Assembly: GCA_021298285.1 (NCBI GenBank) | Contig: JAJTFN010000026.1 | Coordinates: 14,354 to 49,361 of the forward strand | Length of the DNA: 35,008 nucleotides | Direction of reading: 5' to 3' | From: Verrucomicrobium sp. | Lineage (GTDB): Bacteria > Verrucomicrobiota > Verrucomicrobiia > Limisphaerales > UBA9464 | Shown: positions 1-8,667 of the stretch, piece after piece | Layout: each line of letters begins with the position of its first letter | Numbering within the stretch: position 1 is the first letter of the stretch | Position numbers and translations under genes: made by a program | Notes under the pieces: generated by a model | What the model saw: only the letters and a program-made list of their open reading frames with translations | Database searches by the model: none | Told to the model about the DNA's origin: nothing

Positions 1-465
1 AGGCAGGGGCCCGGTCGACCCGAGGCGCGTGGGGAAATCGGCCACCTCGGCCTGCCAGGTCACCGAGAGGGATCCGTGGGTGAACCCGCAGTGGTGGTGC
101 TCGATGAGCTCCCCCATCGGATCCTCGAATCCAAGCGGATAGCCCAGCTCCGCGGCATGCTCCCGGGCGAATTGCAGCGGCTCGAGGGTGTGGTCGAAGC
201 TGACGATGCGCAGCCGCCTGGGGATGCCAGCCAGGTGCCGCAGGGCGGTCGTCACATTGGCGGCGCTGCCCAGGCCCACGTCCCACAGCACCCATTCGGG
301 GTCGGCCGAGGCGGCCATCCGCCCCGCCAGATCCAGCTGGCGCACATACAGCGCCTCGGCCTCGGCCACGGGGCCGATGACCGGGTGGAAGGTCTCGCCC
401 TCGGCGAGGGAGCGGATGCTGGTGGTCCCGTTGGCCAGGCGGACCAGGGAATAGGCGGATTCCAT
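1..465 (-). CDS. MnmC-like (DUF752) SAM-dependent methyltransferase, 3' end cut off
   Basis: Open reading frame on the minus strand from ATG at 465 that runs off the left edge, giving 155 residues without a stop. The core reads VLWDVGLGSAANVTTAL (about residues 57-73), a Rossmann SAM-binding loop. A DHTLEPLQFA segment follows, like the MnmC N-terminal (Methyltransf_30/DUF752) family, in which an acidic residue after the second strand contacts SAM. In MnmC this domain methylates aminomethyl-uridine at the tRNA wobble base. Whether the oxidoreductase half is fused here cannot be seen, because the C-terminus is outside the window. Stand-alone DUF752 proteins also exist, so substrate is uncertain. 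It lies 62 bp downstream of lpxA on the same strand and may share its transcript. Confidence 0.7.
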   Translation of the reverse strand, partial: MESAYSLVRLANGTTSIRSLAEGETFHPVIGPVAEAEALYVRQLDLAGRMAASADPEWVLWDVGLGSAANVTTALRHLAGIPRRLRIVSFDHTLEPLQFAREHAAELGYPLGFEDPMGELIEHHHCGFTHGSLSVTWQAEVADFPTRLGSTGPLP

Positions 466-527
466 GCGAATGGGTGACGATCCTGGGCGGCCGGCCGGGT
501 TTCGGCGTCGGCATCCCGGGCGCCGGG

Positions 528-1349
528 TCAGTCGGCCGCCGCTTCCTCCCCGGACCCTGCGTCGCCTCGACGGCCCGGGTCGGCGCAGACCCCTCGCCTC
601 GAGGCGGCCACGAATTCGATCAGCTCGCGGCATACCTCCTGGGGGAATTCCGCCGTGGCCCGGCGGAGGCGTTCGACCCGCGGCAGTTCCGAGCGGAAGA
701 GCAGGTGATACAGCCTCTGGAGGGACCTCCGGTCGTCCGGGCTGATGCCGGCCCGGCGAAGTCCCACCCGGTTGAGCCCGCAGAGGGTGTTGTTGTCGCG
801 GGCCAGCGTGAACGGGGGCAGGTCCAGCGAGATGCCCGAACCTCCCTGCATCAGGGCCAGCCGGCCGATGCGGCAGAACTGGTGGACGAGGCAGTTGCCC
901 GAGAGGAAGGCGCGGTCCGCCACCACCACATGGCCGCCGAGCAGCGCCCCGTTGGCCAGGACGTTGTGGTTGCCCAGCACGCAATTGTGGCCCACGTGGG
1001 ATCCGGCCATCAGGAAGTTGCCGTCACCGAGGATCGTGTCCTCGTCGAGGCGGTTCGAGCGGTGCACGGTCACGTGCTCCCGGAACACGTTGTCGTTGCC
1101 GATGCGCAGACGGGTCGCCTGGCCTGCATACTTGAAGTCCTGCGGCGCGTCGCCGAGCACGGCGCCGGCGTGGATCCGGTTGCCCGAGCCCAGCCGCGTG
1201 TCGCCGGTGAGATGCGCCCCGGGGCCCACCTCGCAGCAGGGGCCGAGTTCGACCCCGCCGTCGATGACCGCGTGGGGGCCGATGCGGCAACGGTCGCCGA
1301 TCCGGGCCGAGGGATGGATGACGGCGGTGGGGTGGATCTCCGAGGGCAT
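528..1349 (-). CDS. lpxA: LpxA, UDP-N-acetylglucosamine O-acyltransferase
   Basis: A 273-residue protein that catalyses the first step of lipid A synthesis: transfer of a 3-hydroxyacyl chain from acyl-ACP to UDP-GlcNAc in the cytoplasm. The N-terminal two thirds is a left-handed beta-helix built of hexapeptide repeats (IHPTAV, IHPSAR, IGPHAV and so on). The family's active-site histidines are present: GSHVGHN gives H118 and H121 (the latter matching E. coli catalytic H125), GGH gives H140 and VHQF gives H156. The helical C-terminal segment with GLNRVGLRRAG matches LpxA, not LpxD. A charged tail of about 15 residues extends beyond the usual end. It starts 16 bp after the nucleoside transporter stop, so the two are probably co-transcribed. 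LpxB, LpxC and LpxD are not in the window. Confidence 0.93.
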   Translation of the reverse strand: MPSEIHPTAVIHPSARIGDRCRIGPHAVIDGGVELGPCCEVGPGAHLTGDTRLGSGNRIHAGAVLGDAPQDFKYAGQATRLRIGNDNVFREHVTVHRSNRLDEDTILGDGNFLMAGSHVGHNCVLGNHNVLANGALLGGHVVVADRAFLSGNCLVHQFCRIGRLALMQGGSGISLDLPPFTLARDNNTLCGLNRVGLRRAGISPDDRRSLQRLYHLLFRSELPRVERLRRATAEFPQEVCRELIEFVAASRRGVCADPGRRGDAGSGEEAAAD

Positions 1350-1365
1350 GGGTTGGGTCGGGTCT

Positions 1366-2607
1366 TCAGATCAGCACGCCGACCACGCAGGCCGTCATGT
1401 AGCAGGCCAGCAGGCCGCCCATCATCGCCTTCAGACCGACCCCGGCGAGGTCCTTCCGCCGACCGGGCACCAGGGCACCGATCCCGCCGATCTGGATGGC
1501 GACGCTTCCGAAGTTGGCGAACCCGCAGAGGGCATAGGCGGCGATCACATAGCTGCGTGGATCCAGGGACGCCTGCTGCCGGGAAAGCGAGAGGTAGCCG
1601 ATGAACTCGCTGAGCACGATGCGCTCTCCCAGGATCTGGCCGACAGCCAGGCAGTCCTTGGGAGGGATGCCCATCAGCCAGGCGAAGGGCGCATGCGCGT
1701 AGCCGAGCAGCGTCTGCAGCGGTTGGCGGGTCTGCCACCCGACCACCCCGAAGGCCTCCCCGAGGATCCAGTTGGCCGCAGCCACCAGGGAGGTGAAGGC
1801 CAGCAGCATGGCGACCACGTTGATGGCCAGCTTCATGCCGTCGCCGGCGCCGGAGCAGGCGGCGTCGATGCCGTTGACCGTCTCGCGCTCGATCCGGGCG
1901 CTGGAACCTGCGGCCGTCTCGCTGGCCTCGGTCTCGGGGATCAGGATCTTGGAGATCAACAGGGCGGCTGGGGCGCTCATCACGCTGGCGGTCAGCAGGT
2001 GGCCCGCCGGCACCTTGAGCAGTCCCGAATACACCCCCATCACGCTGCCGGCGATGGTCGCGAAGCCTCCCACCATCAGGCAGTGCAGCTCGCTGCGGGT
2101 CATCCCGGGCAAGTAGGGCCTGATGAGCAGCGGCGCCTCGGTCTGTCCCATGAAGATGTTGGCCGCCGCGCCCAAGGTCTCACTGCCGCTGGTGCCCATG
2201 GCCCGGCGCATGACCCAGGCGGCGGCCCGGACCACCAGTTGCAGCAGGCCGTAGTGGTACAGGATCGAGGACACCGTGCTGATGAGCACGATGATGCCGG
2301 TGATCACGAGCGCGAAGAACAGCGCGTTCTCCGGCCCGAAGGCCTTGGACATCGCCCCCTCGTCGGCCAGCGCTCCAAACATCAGGCGGTTGCCTTCGTT
2401 GGCGAACCCGATGAAGCGGGTCACCACCCGCTGGCAGGCCTCGAAGACCCGTTCGCCGGGTCCCGTCTTGAGGATGAACCACCCGAGGAAGAACTGCAGG
2501 GCCAGCCCCCACAGCACCGTCCGCCACGGGAAGCGGCGCCGGTGCTCGGAAAGCAGCCAGGCCACCCCGATGAGCGCGAGGATTCCCGACAGGCTGATGA
2601 GTTTCAT
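1366..2607 (-). CDS. NupC-type concentrative nucleoside transporter (CNT family)
   Basis: A 413-residue inner-membrane protein, the usual CNT length, that imports nucleosides by cation symport. Key family motifs are intact: GQTEAP at 154-159, EFIGY at 334-338 and CGFANFGSVAIQIGG at 361-375. Q155, E157, E334, N365 and S368 correspond to the base- and ribose-contacting positions known from structures of Vibrio CNT. Many hydrophobic helices run throughout. The frame is open much further upstream, but the translation there is arginine/proline-rich and non-membrane, so I take ATG at 2607, which gives the typical hydrophobic first helix (MKLISLSGILALIG). The gene is divergent from the lipoprotein at 2761. 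Sodium or proton coupling cannot be told from the sequence by eye. Confidence 0.93.
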   Translation of the reverse strand: MKLISLSGILALIGVAWLLSEHRRRFPWRTVLWGLALQFFLGWFILKTGPGERVFEACQRVVTRFIGFANEGNRLMFGALADEGAMSKAFGPENALFFALVITGIIVLISTVSSILYHYGLLQLVVRAAAWVMRRAMGTSGSETLGAAANIFMGQTEAPLLIRPYLPGMTRSELHCLMVGGFATIAGSVMGVYSGLLKVPAGHLLTASVMSAPAALLISKILIPETEASETAAGSSARIERETVNGIDAACSGAGDGMKLAINVVAMLLAFTSLVAAANWILGEAFGVVGWQTRQPLQTLLGYAHAPFAWLMGIPPKDCLAVGQILGERIVLSEFIGYLSLSRQQASLDPRSYVIAAYALCGFANFGSVAIQIGGIGALVPGRRKDLAGVGLKAMMGGLLACYMTACVVGVLI

Positions 2608-2725
2608 GGATGACCCGCCCGACGGTGGTCCGCCCGGGGCGCACCGACAAGCCCTTCCTCCGCCCGCAGGGCGGGTCCTTGCGGCGCCGTCGCGGGCAGG
2701 ACAAACCGGGGTTCCAAAATCAGGA

Positions 2726-2753
2726 TTGCCGGGGCGGCGGCCCGCCCTATCCT
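2726..2753 (+). promoter_or_regulatory. Possible promoter placing transcription start at the lipoprotein GTG
   Basis: TTGCCG (2726-2731), a 16 bp spacer and TATCCT (2748-2753). A start site 6-7 bp after the -10 would fall at or just before the GTG codon at 2761, implying a leaderless mRNA. No Shine-Dalgarno is visible before that GTG, which fits. Eye-based prediction only. Confidence 0.3.
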
Positions 2754-2760
2754 GTCGGAC

Positions 2761-3057
2761 GTGAAGAAGGCTCACCGATCCCGGGCTCTGGCCACGTCGT
2801 GGCTCCTGGCCATCTCCGCCCTGGTGTCGGGATGCGGCGGATTCAGTGGATCCCACAGCGTTTCACCGGCGTCGATCCTGCTCCCCGGTCTGCTCAAGGC
2901 CGACCCCTCGCCCGCCAAGATGCCCGGGCATCCGGGCCGTGAGGACGGGCGGGTGGCCGCCTTGGACCCTGTCGAAGCCTCGGCGATGGCGGCTGCGTCT
3001 GCCGTCCGGGTCGTTGCGTCCCGGTCCGGATCCCCCCATGAGGGGTCGGCCCACTGA
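2761..3057 (+). CDS. Small lipoprotein of unknown function
   Basis: A 98-residue protein read from GTG at 2761. It has a basic start (MKKAHRSR), a hydrophobic stretch and a lipobox-like ALVSGC with the acceptor cysteine at 25, so export and lipidation are expected. The segment after the cysteine, GGFSGSHSVSPASILLPGLL, is well ordered and hydrophobic. The remainder is low-complexity, rich in alanine, serine and proline. I do not recognise a characterised family. Its stop lies 10 bp before the hpnH start, so it may be the first gene of the hopanoid transcript. Coding status is likely but not certain, because the C-terminal half has no clear structure. Confidence 0.6.
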   Translation: MKKAHRSRALATSWLLAISALVSGCGGFSGSHSVSPASILLPGLLKADPSPAKMPGHPGREDGRVAALDPVEASAMAAASAVRVVASRSGSPHEGSAH

Positions 3058-3067
3058 TTTCCCAACC

Positions 3068-4519
3068 ATGCGTTTTCCCCTCGCGCCGACGGCCAAGATC
3101 GCCCGGCACATCGTCAAGCATAAGCTCAAGGGCAGCGGCAAGTTCGCCATGGTGCTGCAGCTCGAGCCGCTGCACACCTGCAACCTCACCTGCACGGGGT
3201 GCGGCCGCATCCGGGAGTACTCCACCTCGCTCAAGGACATGGTGCCGCTCGAGCAGTGCCTGGCCGCGGCGGCGGAGTGCGATGCGCCCATGATCTCCAT
3301 CTGCGGGGGCGAACCGCTGATCTATCCCAAGATCGAGGAGCTCGTGGCCGGCCTCCACGGGCAGGGTCGGCTGGTGTACATCTGCACCAACGGCGTCTTC
3401 ATGCGCAAGAAGATGCGGGAGTACCTGGCCAGCGCCTACACCCCGGCCCTGGAGCCCCAGTTGACCCGGCTGCTTTCCGAGAAACTCGTCACCGAGAAGG
3501 AGGCCGAGGCCATCCGCACGGCCGATGCGGCCGCCCGGTCGAAGGTCGTGATCCGGCCCAGCCAGTGGCACTACTGGAACGTCCATGTCGACGGCCTGGA
3601 GTACACCCACGACCTGATCGTCGAGCGCGAGGGCGTCTTCAAGGAGTGCGTGGCCGCCATCCAGATGGCCAAGATCCTGGGCTACCAGGTCGCCACCAAC
3701 ACCACCGTCTACAAGGAGACCGAGACCGCCGAGCTGGAGGAGATGTTCAAGTACCTCAGCTCGCTCGGGGTGGACGGCCATACCATCTCGCCGGGCTACG
3801 ACTACGACGCGGCCAAGAAGGACATGGTCAAGCGCCTGGGCAAGGACCCTGCACAGTTCTTCCTGACCCGCGAGATGACCCGCCAGAAGTTCAAGGACAT
3901 CGAGCGCTGGGGCCGCATGTTCACCATCTTCGGGACCCCGGGATACCTGGAGTTCCTGGCCGGCAAGCGCGAGCTCGCCTGCAGCGCCTGGGCGGTGCCC
4001 ACCTACAACATCCGCGGCTGGAAGGCCCCCTGCTACGTGATGACCGAGGGGCACTATCCCACCTACGCGCAGATGCTGTCCGAGGTGAAGTGGGACCGCT
4101 TCGGCGTGGACGAACGGGGCTGCGGTCGCGATCCCCGCTGCGAGAACTGCATGATGCACTCGGGTTTCGAGCCGTCGGGCGCCCTGAGCAGCAGCCCCCG
4201 CGATTCCTGGATCAACTTCAAGTACAACTTCGGGTCGCGGCCGGCCCCCTATCCGTCCAGTCCGGAGCTCACCCGGGCGGCCTTCAATGGCGCGTCCGTC
4301 GGCAAGGGGCACCTTGCCGAGGCCAAGGAGGCCGTGAACCGGGAGTTCGCCGGCGTGAAGTCGGCCTTCGCGCGGGGTGGCAACGACCTGCCGCACGACC
4401 ATGACCATGGTGGCTCGGGTGCCTGCTCGAGCGGTCCGTCCGGCGCCGCCGGGGATCAGCTCGCCGACCTCAAGGCCAAGATCGCCGCCGCCAAGAAGAT
4501 CGAGGTGAACTCCCAGTAG
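3068..4519 (+). CDS. hpnH: HpnH-like radical SAM adenosylhopane synthase (DUF3463 C-terminus)
   Basis: A 483-residue radical SAM enzyme. HpnH adds the 5'-deoxyadenosyl group of SAM to diploptene, making adenosylhopane, the first step of hopanoid side-chain building. The 4Fe-4S motif CNLTCTGC gives C38, C42 and C45. ICGGEPL (78-84) is the GGE SAM-binding strand, and HVDGL (173-177) and SPGYDYD (241-247) match HpnH. Further cysteines lie at 305, 322, 352, 358 and 361 in the DUF3463 region. Two additions make it longer than the usual 330-380 residues. One is an insert of about 40 residues near 125-166 before the HVDGL strand. The other is a tail of about 90 residues with a His/Asp cluster (HDHDH, 443-447). 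ATG 3068 is chosen because earlier in-frame translation lies inside the lipoprotein gene. HpnJ follows 68 bp later. Confidence 0.85.
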   Translation: MRFPLAPTAKIARHIVKHKLKGSGKFAMVLQLEPLHTCNLTCTGCGRIREYSTSLKDMVPLEQCLAAAAECDAPMISICGGEPLIYPKIEELVAGLHGQGRLVYICTNGVFMRKKMREYLASAYTPALEPQLTRLLSEKLVTEKEAEAIRTADAAARSKVVIRPSQWHYWNVHVDGLEYTHDLIVEREGVFKECVAAIQMAKILGYQVATNTTVYKETETAELEEMFKYLSSLGVDGHTISPGYDYDAAKKDMVKRLGKDPAQFFLTREMTRQKFKDIERWGRMFTIFGTPGYLEFLAGKRELACSAWAVPTYNIRGWKAPCYVMTEGHYPTYAQMLSEVKWDRFGVDERGCGRDPRCENCMMHSGFEPSGALSSSPRDSWINFKYNFGSRPAPYPSSPELTRAAFNGASVGKGHLAEAKEAVNREFAGVKSAFARGGNDLPHDHDHGGSGACSSGPSGAAGDQLADLKAKIAAAKKIEVNSQ

Positions 4520-4587
4520 GTCGCCGCCCTGCGGCCCCGCTCGGGCGATCCCCGGCACCCAGCATCCTTCGACCCCACCCTTTTCCC

Positions 4588-6039
4588 ATGTCCGCCCTGT
4601 TCTTGTCCCCGCCCTCCTTCGACGGTTTCGACGGAGGCGCCGGCGCCCGCTACCAGGCCCGTCGCGAGGTCACTTCCTTCTGGTACCCGACCTGGCTGGC
4701 CCAGCCCGCCGCCCTGGTGCCCGGCTCGCGGTTGCTCGACTGCCCACCCCATGGCATCGGCATGGAGGAGACCCTGCGCATCGCGAAGGAGCACCGGCAT
4801 GTCATCATCAACACCTCCACCCCGTCGCTGAAGAACGACTGCAAGGTGGCCGAGGCCATCAAGGCGCAGAATCCAGAAACCCGGATCGGCTTTGTGGGCG
4901 CCCATACGGCGGTGCTGCCGACCGAGACGCTCAAGGCGTCCCCGGCGATCGACTGGGTTGGCCGCAAGGAGTTCGACTTCACCTGCAAGGAGGTCTGCGA
5001 GGACCGGGCCCTTGAGACCATCTCCGGCCTGAGCTTCCGCAAGGAGGGCAAGATCATCCACAACCCGGAGCGCGAGCTGATCCACAACATGGACGCGCTG
5101 CCCTGGGTGGCCGACGTCTACAAGCGCGACCTGGAGATCGAGAAATACTTCATCGGCTACCTCATGCACCCGTACATCTCGATGTACACGGGTCGCGGTT
5201 GTCCGGCCCAGTGCACCTTCTGCCTGTGGCCCCAGACCATCGGCGGCCACAAGTACCGGGTGCGTTCGGCCGAGAACGTGGCGGCCGAGATGGCCTACAT
5301 GAAGAAGCTCTTCCCCCAGGTCCGGGAATTCTTCTTCGATGACGACACCTTCACGGCCAACCTGCCCCGGGCCCGCGAGATCGCCAAGAAGCTCGCGCCG
5401 CTGGGCCTGACCTGGAGCTGCAACAGCCGGGCCAATCTCGACGAGGACACCATCCGCTTCTTCAAGGACTGCGGCCTTCGGCTCTTCCTCGTGGGCTACG
5501 AGTCCGGCAACGACGACATCCTCAAGCGCATCAAGAAGGGTGTGACCACCGATGAGATGCGCCGCTTCACGAAGGCCTGCCACCGCGCGGGGGTGGTGAT
5601 CCATGGCACCTTCATCCTCGGGCTGCCGGTCGAGACGCCCGAGACCATCGAGCAGACCATGCGCTTCGCGCAGGATCTGGATGTGTTCTCGATGCAGGTA
5701 TCCCTGGCCGCGCCCTATCCCGGGACCGAGCTCTACGAGATGGCCCGCCAGAACGGCTGGTTCTCCAAGAAGGACAAGACCGACATCGTCCACGGCGACG
5801 GCTTCCAGCAGTCCACCCTCGAGTATCCTGGCCTGTCCAAGGACGAGATCTTCGAGTCGGTGGACCGCTTCTACCGCCAGTATTACCTGCGCCCGGGTCC
5901 GATCCTGCGGATCATCAAGACCATGCTCGAGGACAAGAGCGTGCTGGTGCGGCGCTGCCGCGAAGGCTACGAGTTCTTCCGGAGCCTGAACCAGCGCAAG
6001 GTGGACCTGGCGGCGGCGCAGGGTGTGGTCGCCCACTGA
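4588..6039 (+). CDS. hpnJ: HpnJ, hopanoid B12-binding-type radical SAM protein
   Basis: A 483-residue protein closely resembling HpnJ of hopanoid-making alphaproteobacteria. It shares the start MSALFLSPPSFDGFDGGAG, the segment FWYPTWLAQPA, and YFIGYLMHPYIS ahead of the cluster motif. The N-terminal 150 residues form the B12-binding-like fold. GRGCPAQCTFC supplies C205, C209 and C212 for the 4Fe-4S cluster. FFFDDDTFT, VGYESG and HGTFILGLP follow in the radical SAM barrel. HpnJ is required in known hopanoid producers for turning the bacteriohopanetetrol glucosamine product into the cyclitol ether. No squalene-hopene cyclase, HpnG or HpnI is in the window, so the rest of the pathway must be elsewhere. 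No Shine-Dalgarno precedes the ATG. Confidence 0.92.
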   Translation: MSALFLSPPSFDGFDGGAGARYQARREVTSFWYPTWLAQPAALVPGSRLLDCPPHGIGMEETLRIAKEHRHVIINTSTPSLKNDCKVAEAIKAQNPETRIGFVGAHTAVLPTETLKASPAIDWVGRKEFDFTCKEVCEDRALETISGLSFRKEGKIIHNPERELIHNMDALPWVADVYKRDLEIEKYFIGYLMHPYISMYTGRGCPAQCTFCLWPQTIGGHKYRVRSAENVAAEMAYMKKLFPQVREFFFDDDTFTANLPRAREIAKKLAPLGLTWSCNSRANLDEDTIRFFKDCGLRLFLVGYESGNDDILKRIKKGVTTDEMRRFTKACHRAGVVIHGTFILGLPVETPETIEQTMRFAQDLDVFSMQVSLAAPYPGTELYEMARQNGWFSKKDKTDIVHGDGFQQSTLEYPGLSKDEIFESVDRFYRQYYLRPGPILRIIKTMLEDKSVLVRRCREGYEFFRSLNQRKVDLAAAQGVVAH

Positions 6040-6059
6040 CCGTACCTGGCCGATCCTCG

Positions 6060-6110
6060 GGGCCGATGAGCGCTGGACGGCGTCCAGCCCGTCGGCCCTG
6101 TTCGTTTTCC
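6060..6110 (+). terminator. Branched terminator hairpin after hpnJ
   Basis: An outer stem GGGCCGA (6060-6066) pairs with TCGGCCC (6092-6098). Inside it sits a perfect 7 bp stem, GCTGGAC/GTCCAGC (6072-6078 with 6082-6088). A T-rich tail TGTTCGTTTTCC follows. It begins about 20 bp after the hpnJ stop and faces the 3' end of the NagB-like gene. Confidence 0.6.
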
Positions 6111-6131
6111 CGCCCGCGGAATCGACGCGCC

Positions 6132-7082
6132 TCAGTGCATCTCGACGGCGCAGCGGCCCATGCCGCCCCGGTAGTAGTTGAACCGCACGTTCGGGTGCCG
6201 GGCCAACAGCGACATGGGCACGGAGGTGTCGACGAGGCCCTTGGCGATCATGAGGCAGGTGAGGCGTTGCCCGAAGGGGTTGTCATGTTGCCCGGCATGC
6301 CAGATGGACACGGCCTCGGCCTTCCAGGTCTCGACCGGGCCGACGGTGATGGCCTGGGTCGGCACCAGTGACACGTTGCCGCCGCCGCTGGTCCGGGCGT
6401 TCTGCGCGATGGTCAGCGGGTGCAGGTCCACGACGCGGGTGCCCAGCTTCAGGTACTCCTCCGGGGTCGGCGGCGCGTGCCGGTATTTGCCGGCCCGGCG
6501 GACGGGATCGTTGAAGGCCCAGTGCTTCACGTCGCCCTGCCCGCCCTGCATGACCGCGCAGCGGACCCCGGCGTCCCAGGAGGCCCGATAGGCCCGGGTG
6601 TCGGCCTTGGGGAAGTGCAGGTGGGCGTCGGGCATGACCTGCTTGCGGGCGATGCGATGGAAGCACAGTTCCCGGTCGGCCTTCTCGAAGGACAGGGGGT
6701 GGTCGGCGGGGGCCTCCTTGCCGTCGATGACCCACTCGTCCATGCCCCAGAAATGGGCAGAGCGGATGTCGAGGCCGAGGGCGTTGACGATGCGGGCGAC
6801 CAGCGGGAGCTGCTCGGTGGGACCGATGGGGCCGCAGATGCCCACCGGGTTGTCGTCGGTGCTTTGTTTCCAGGCGGCGATGTATTCGAGGGCCTCGGCC
6901 AGGTAGAATTCCTCGAGGGTGTCGTACAGGGTCACCTGGAAGCCGGGGCGCGACAGGCGCCGCATCTTCTCCGGGGTGAGGGCGGCGGCGTCGGCCACCA
7001 GCTCAGGGTCGAGGGTGGTGTAGTCCCACCAGTCCGGGGCGACGCAGGAGACCGGGCGGGAGGCGGCGGAGCGGGAACTCAT
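6132..7082 (-). CDS. Glucosamine-6-phosphate deaminase-like (NagB/RpiA fold) protein
   Basis: A 316-residue cytosolic protein of the NagB family. Recognisable signatures are HFWGMDEW (110-117, NagB FVGMDEY), [14 protein letters not shown] (180-193, NagB GGVGNDGHIAFNEP) and ITVGPVE (NagB LTVGVGT). NagB converts glucosamine-6-phosphate to fructose-6-phosphate and ammonia. The active site is altered. Aligning the second motif puts V185 where NagB has its proton-transfer D141, with an Asp one residue earlier (D184). H187 is kept, and D192 stands for E148. A different sugar phosphate or a different mechanism is therefore possible. ATG 7082 gives a compact protein, since earlier translation in frame is low-complexity. 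The Gfo/Idh gene lies upstream on the same strand, separated by a strong hairpin. Confidence 0.72.
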   Translation of the reverse strand: MSSRSAASRPVSCVAPDWWDYTTLDPELVADAAALTPEKMRRLSRPGFQVTLYDTLEEFYLAEALEYIAAWKQSTDDNPVGICGPIGPTEQLPLVARIVNALGLDIRSAHFWGMDEWVIDGKEAPADHPLSFEKADRELCFHRIARKQVMPDAHLHFPKADTRAYRASWDAGVRCAVMQGGQGDVKHWAFNDPVRRAGKYRHAPPTPEEYLKLGTRVVDLHPLTIAQNARTSGGGNVSLVPTQAITVGPVETWKAEAVSIWHAGQHDNPFGQRLTCLMIAKGLVDTSVPMSLLARHPNVRFNYYRGGMGRCAVEMH

Positions 7083-7177
7083 GCCCGGAAGCCAACCCGT
7101 TCGCGCCGCGTCGGGCAATCCCAAGAGTGTCCCACGAGGATCGTTGCGTGTCGGTTGCCGGGGTTCGGCGGAAGCGG

Positions 7178-7215
7178 ACACGGCGGACCCGCCCCGGAGG
7201 GCTGGTCCGCCGTGT
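7178..7215 (-). terminator. Strong GC hairpin after the Gfo/Idh gene, no T-tract
   Basis: ACACGGCGGACC (7178-7189) pairs perfectly over 12 bp with GGTCCGCCGTGT (7204-7215) across a 14-base loop. It lies about 33 bp beyond the oxidoreductase stop. Neither side has a run of T, so it may terminate without a U-tract, stabilise the mRNA 3' end, or block read-through into the NagB-like gene. Confidence 0.45.
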
Positions 7216-7248
7216 GTTGGGGACATTCGGAATCCGCCAGTGACCGCC

Positions 7249-8667
7249 TCAGGAGTTCTTGTCCCAGCCGTAGGTCAGCGGCGCGATCTCACGCCCGGAC
7301 TTGTCGGTGACCTTGCGGGTCTTGGCGTCGAAGTAGCACATGACGCCAAGGCGGTCGGACATCTCGGCCAGCGAGATGACCGTCTGGACCTTGGTGGCGA
7401 GGTCGATGCCGGCGTTGGGCTGCTTGTTGGCGCGGATGGACTCGTAGAAGTTCTTGTGGTGGGCCGCGACGCTCTCGCCGGGGAAGGCCTCGCTGGTCTC
7501 GGGCTCGATGTCCTCGGCGAACGGCCGCTCGGGGTTCAGCTGCACCTTGTTGCCGCCCATGGTGAGGGTGGCCTTGTGGCCGCGGATCATCTCGGACGAC
7601 CCGACCTCGTTGACCGTGCTGGAGGTGATGTGCATGACGTAGCCGCTGGGGAACTCGGCGATGAGCTGGATGATCTCCTCGACGTCGCGCACGTACTGGG
7701 TGGCCTGCTCCGGCTTGCGGCCGACCTGGTTGAGGTCGGTCTTGAAGGCCTTGCTGCCGACAGCAGCGACGCGGACGGGGTACTCCGGGTTGCCGGTGGC
7801 GAGCATGTACGGGTGCAGCTTGTGCGGGAACAGGTCGCCCAGCAGGCCGGAGCAATAGGGGTAGTACTTGCGCCAGCGGAAGTAGTGGTCGGCATCGAAG
7901 CCGTGGGCGGTCTTGATCTGCTCGCCGAGCCACATCTTCCAGTTGATGTCGTCGGGCTTGGCCCAGGGGGCGATGGTGTAGTTCCACTCGCCGTGCGGGT
8001 TGTTGCGCATGTAGCTGCCCTGGCTCATGACGATGGGGCCGATCTTGCCGGCCCGGATCCATTCCGCGGCCTTGTGCCACTTGCGGTCGGAGCAGCCCTG
8101 GGACCCGACCTGCACCAGCTTGCCGGTGCGTTTGCAGGCGTCGTGGATCTGGAAGGCCTCGGCGAGGTAGCGGGTCATCGGCTTCTCGACGTAGACGTGC
8201 TTGCCGGAGTCCATCGCCTCGCAGCTCACCTTGGTGTGCCAGTGGTCGACGGTGGCGCAGAAGATGGCGTCGATGTCCTTGCGCTCGAGCAGGCGGCGGA
8301 AGTCGGCGAAGCCCTCGGGCTTGGTGCCGGTCTTTTTCTCGATCTTGGCGACGTGGTCGTCGACGCGGTGCTGGGAGACGTCGCAGACGGCGGCGAGGCC
8401 GACGTTGTTCTCCGAGTAATGCTCGAGGTTCAGGCCGACGTGCGCGCCGCCGCCTTGGTTGCCGACGCCGATGAAGCCGACGACGATCTTGTCGTTGGCG
8501 CCGATCACCCGGCCGGCGTAGGGCGCGGCGAGCTTGGTGAGGGTGTTGGCCGCGGCGGCAGGCTGGTTGGCGAGGATGCCGGCGATGCCGCCGGCGGCGG
8601 CGGTGCGCTTGAGGAATTCGCGCCGGGATGCGCCGGGCTGTGGGGTGGAGGGCTGTTGATTGGACAT
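7249..8667 (-). CDS. Tat-exported Gfo/Idh/MocA-family oxidoreductase
   Basis: A 472-residue NAD(P)-dependent sugar oxidoreductase of the Gfo/Idh/MocA family. The N-terminus carries a twin-arginine signal, SRREFLKRT (14-22), followed by an alanine-rich hydrophobic stretch, so export of the folded, cofactor-loaded enzyme is predicted. The Rossmann dinucleotide loop is [11 protein letters not shown] (64-74). VEKPM (160-164) is the family's conserved catalytic-lysine motif. [11 protein letters not shown] and HWHTKV match the exported subgroup that is abundant in Verrucomicrobiota and Planctomycetota. Such proteins act on sugars or sugar acids during polysaccharide breakdown, but the substrate here is unknown. 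ATG 8667 is chosen because it places the Tat motif near the N-terminus. Confidence 0.92.
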   Translation of the reverse strand: MSNQQPSTPQPGASRREFLKRTAAAGGIAGILANQPAAAANTLTKLAAPYAGRVIGANDKIVVGFIGVGNQGGGAHVGLNLEHYSENNVGLAAVCDVSQHRVDDHVAKIEKKTGTKPEGFADFRRLLERKDIDAIFCATVDHWHTKVSCEAMDSGKHVYVEKPMTRYLAEAFQIHDACKRTGKLVQVGSQGCSDRKWHKAAEWIRAGKIGPIVMSQGSYMRNNPHGEWNYTIAPWAKPDDINWKMWLGEQIKTAHGFDADHYFRWRKYYPYCSGLLGDLFPHKLHPYMLATGNPEYPVRVAAVGSKAFKTDLNQVGRKPEQATQYVRDVEEIIQLIAEFPSGYVMHITSSTVNEVGSSEMIRGHKATLTMGGNKVQLNPERPFAEDIEPETSEAFPGESVAAHHKNFYESIRANKQPNAGIDLATKVQTVISLAEMSDRLGVMCYFDAKTRKVTDKSGREIAPLTYGWDKNS

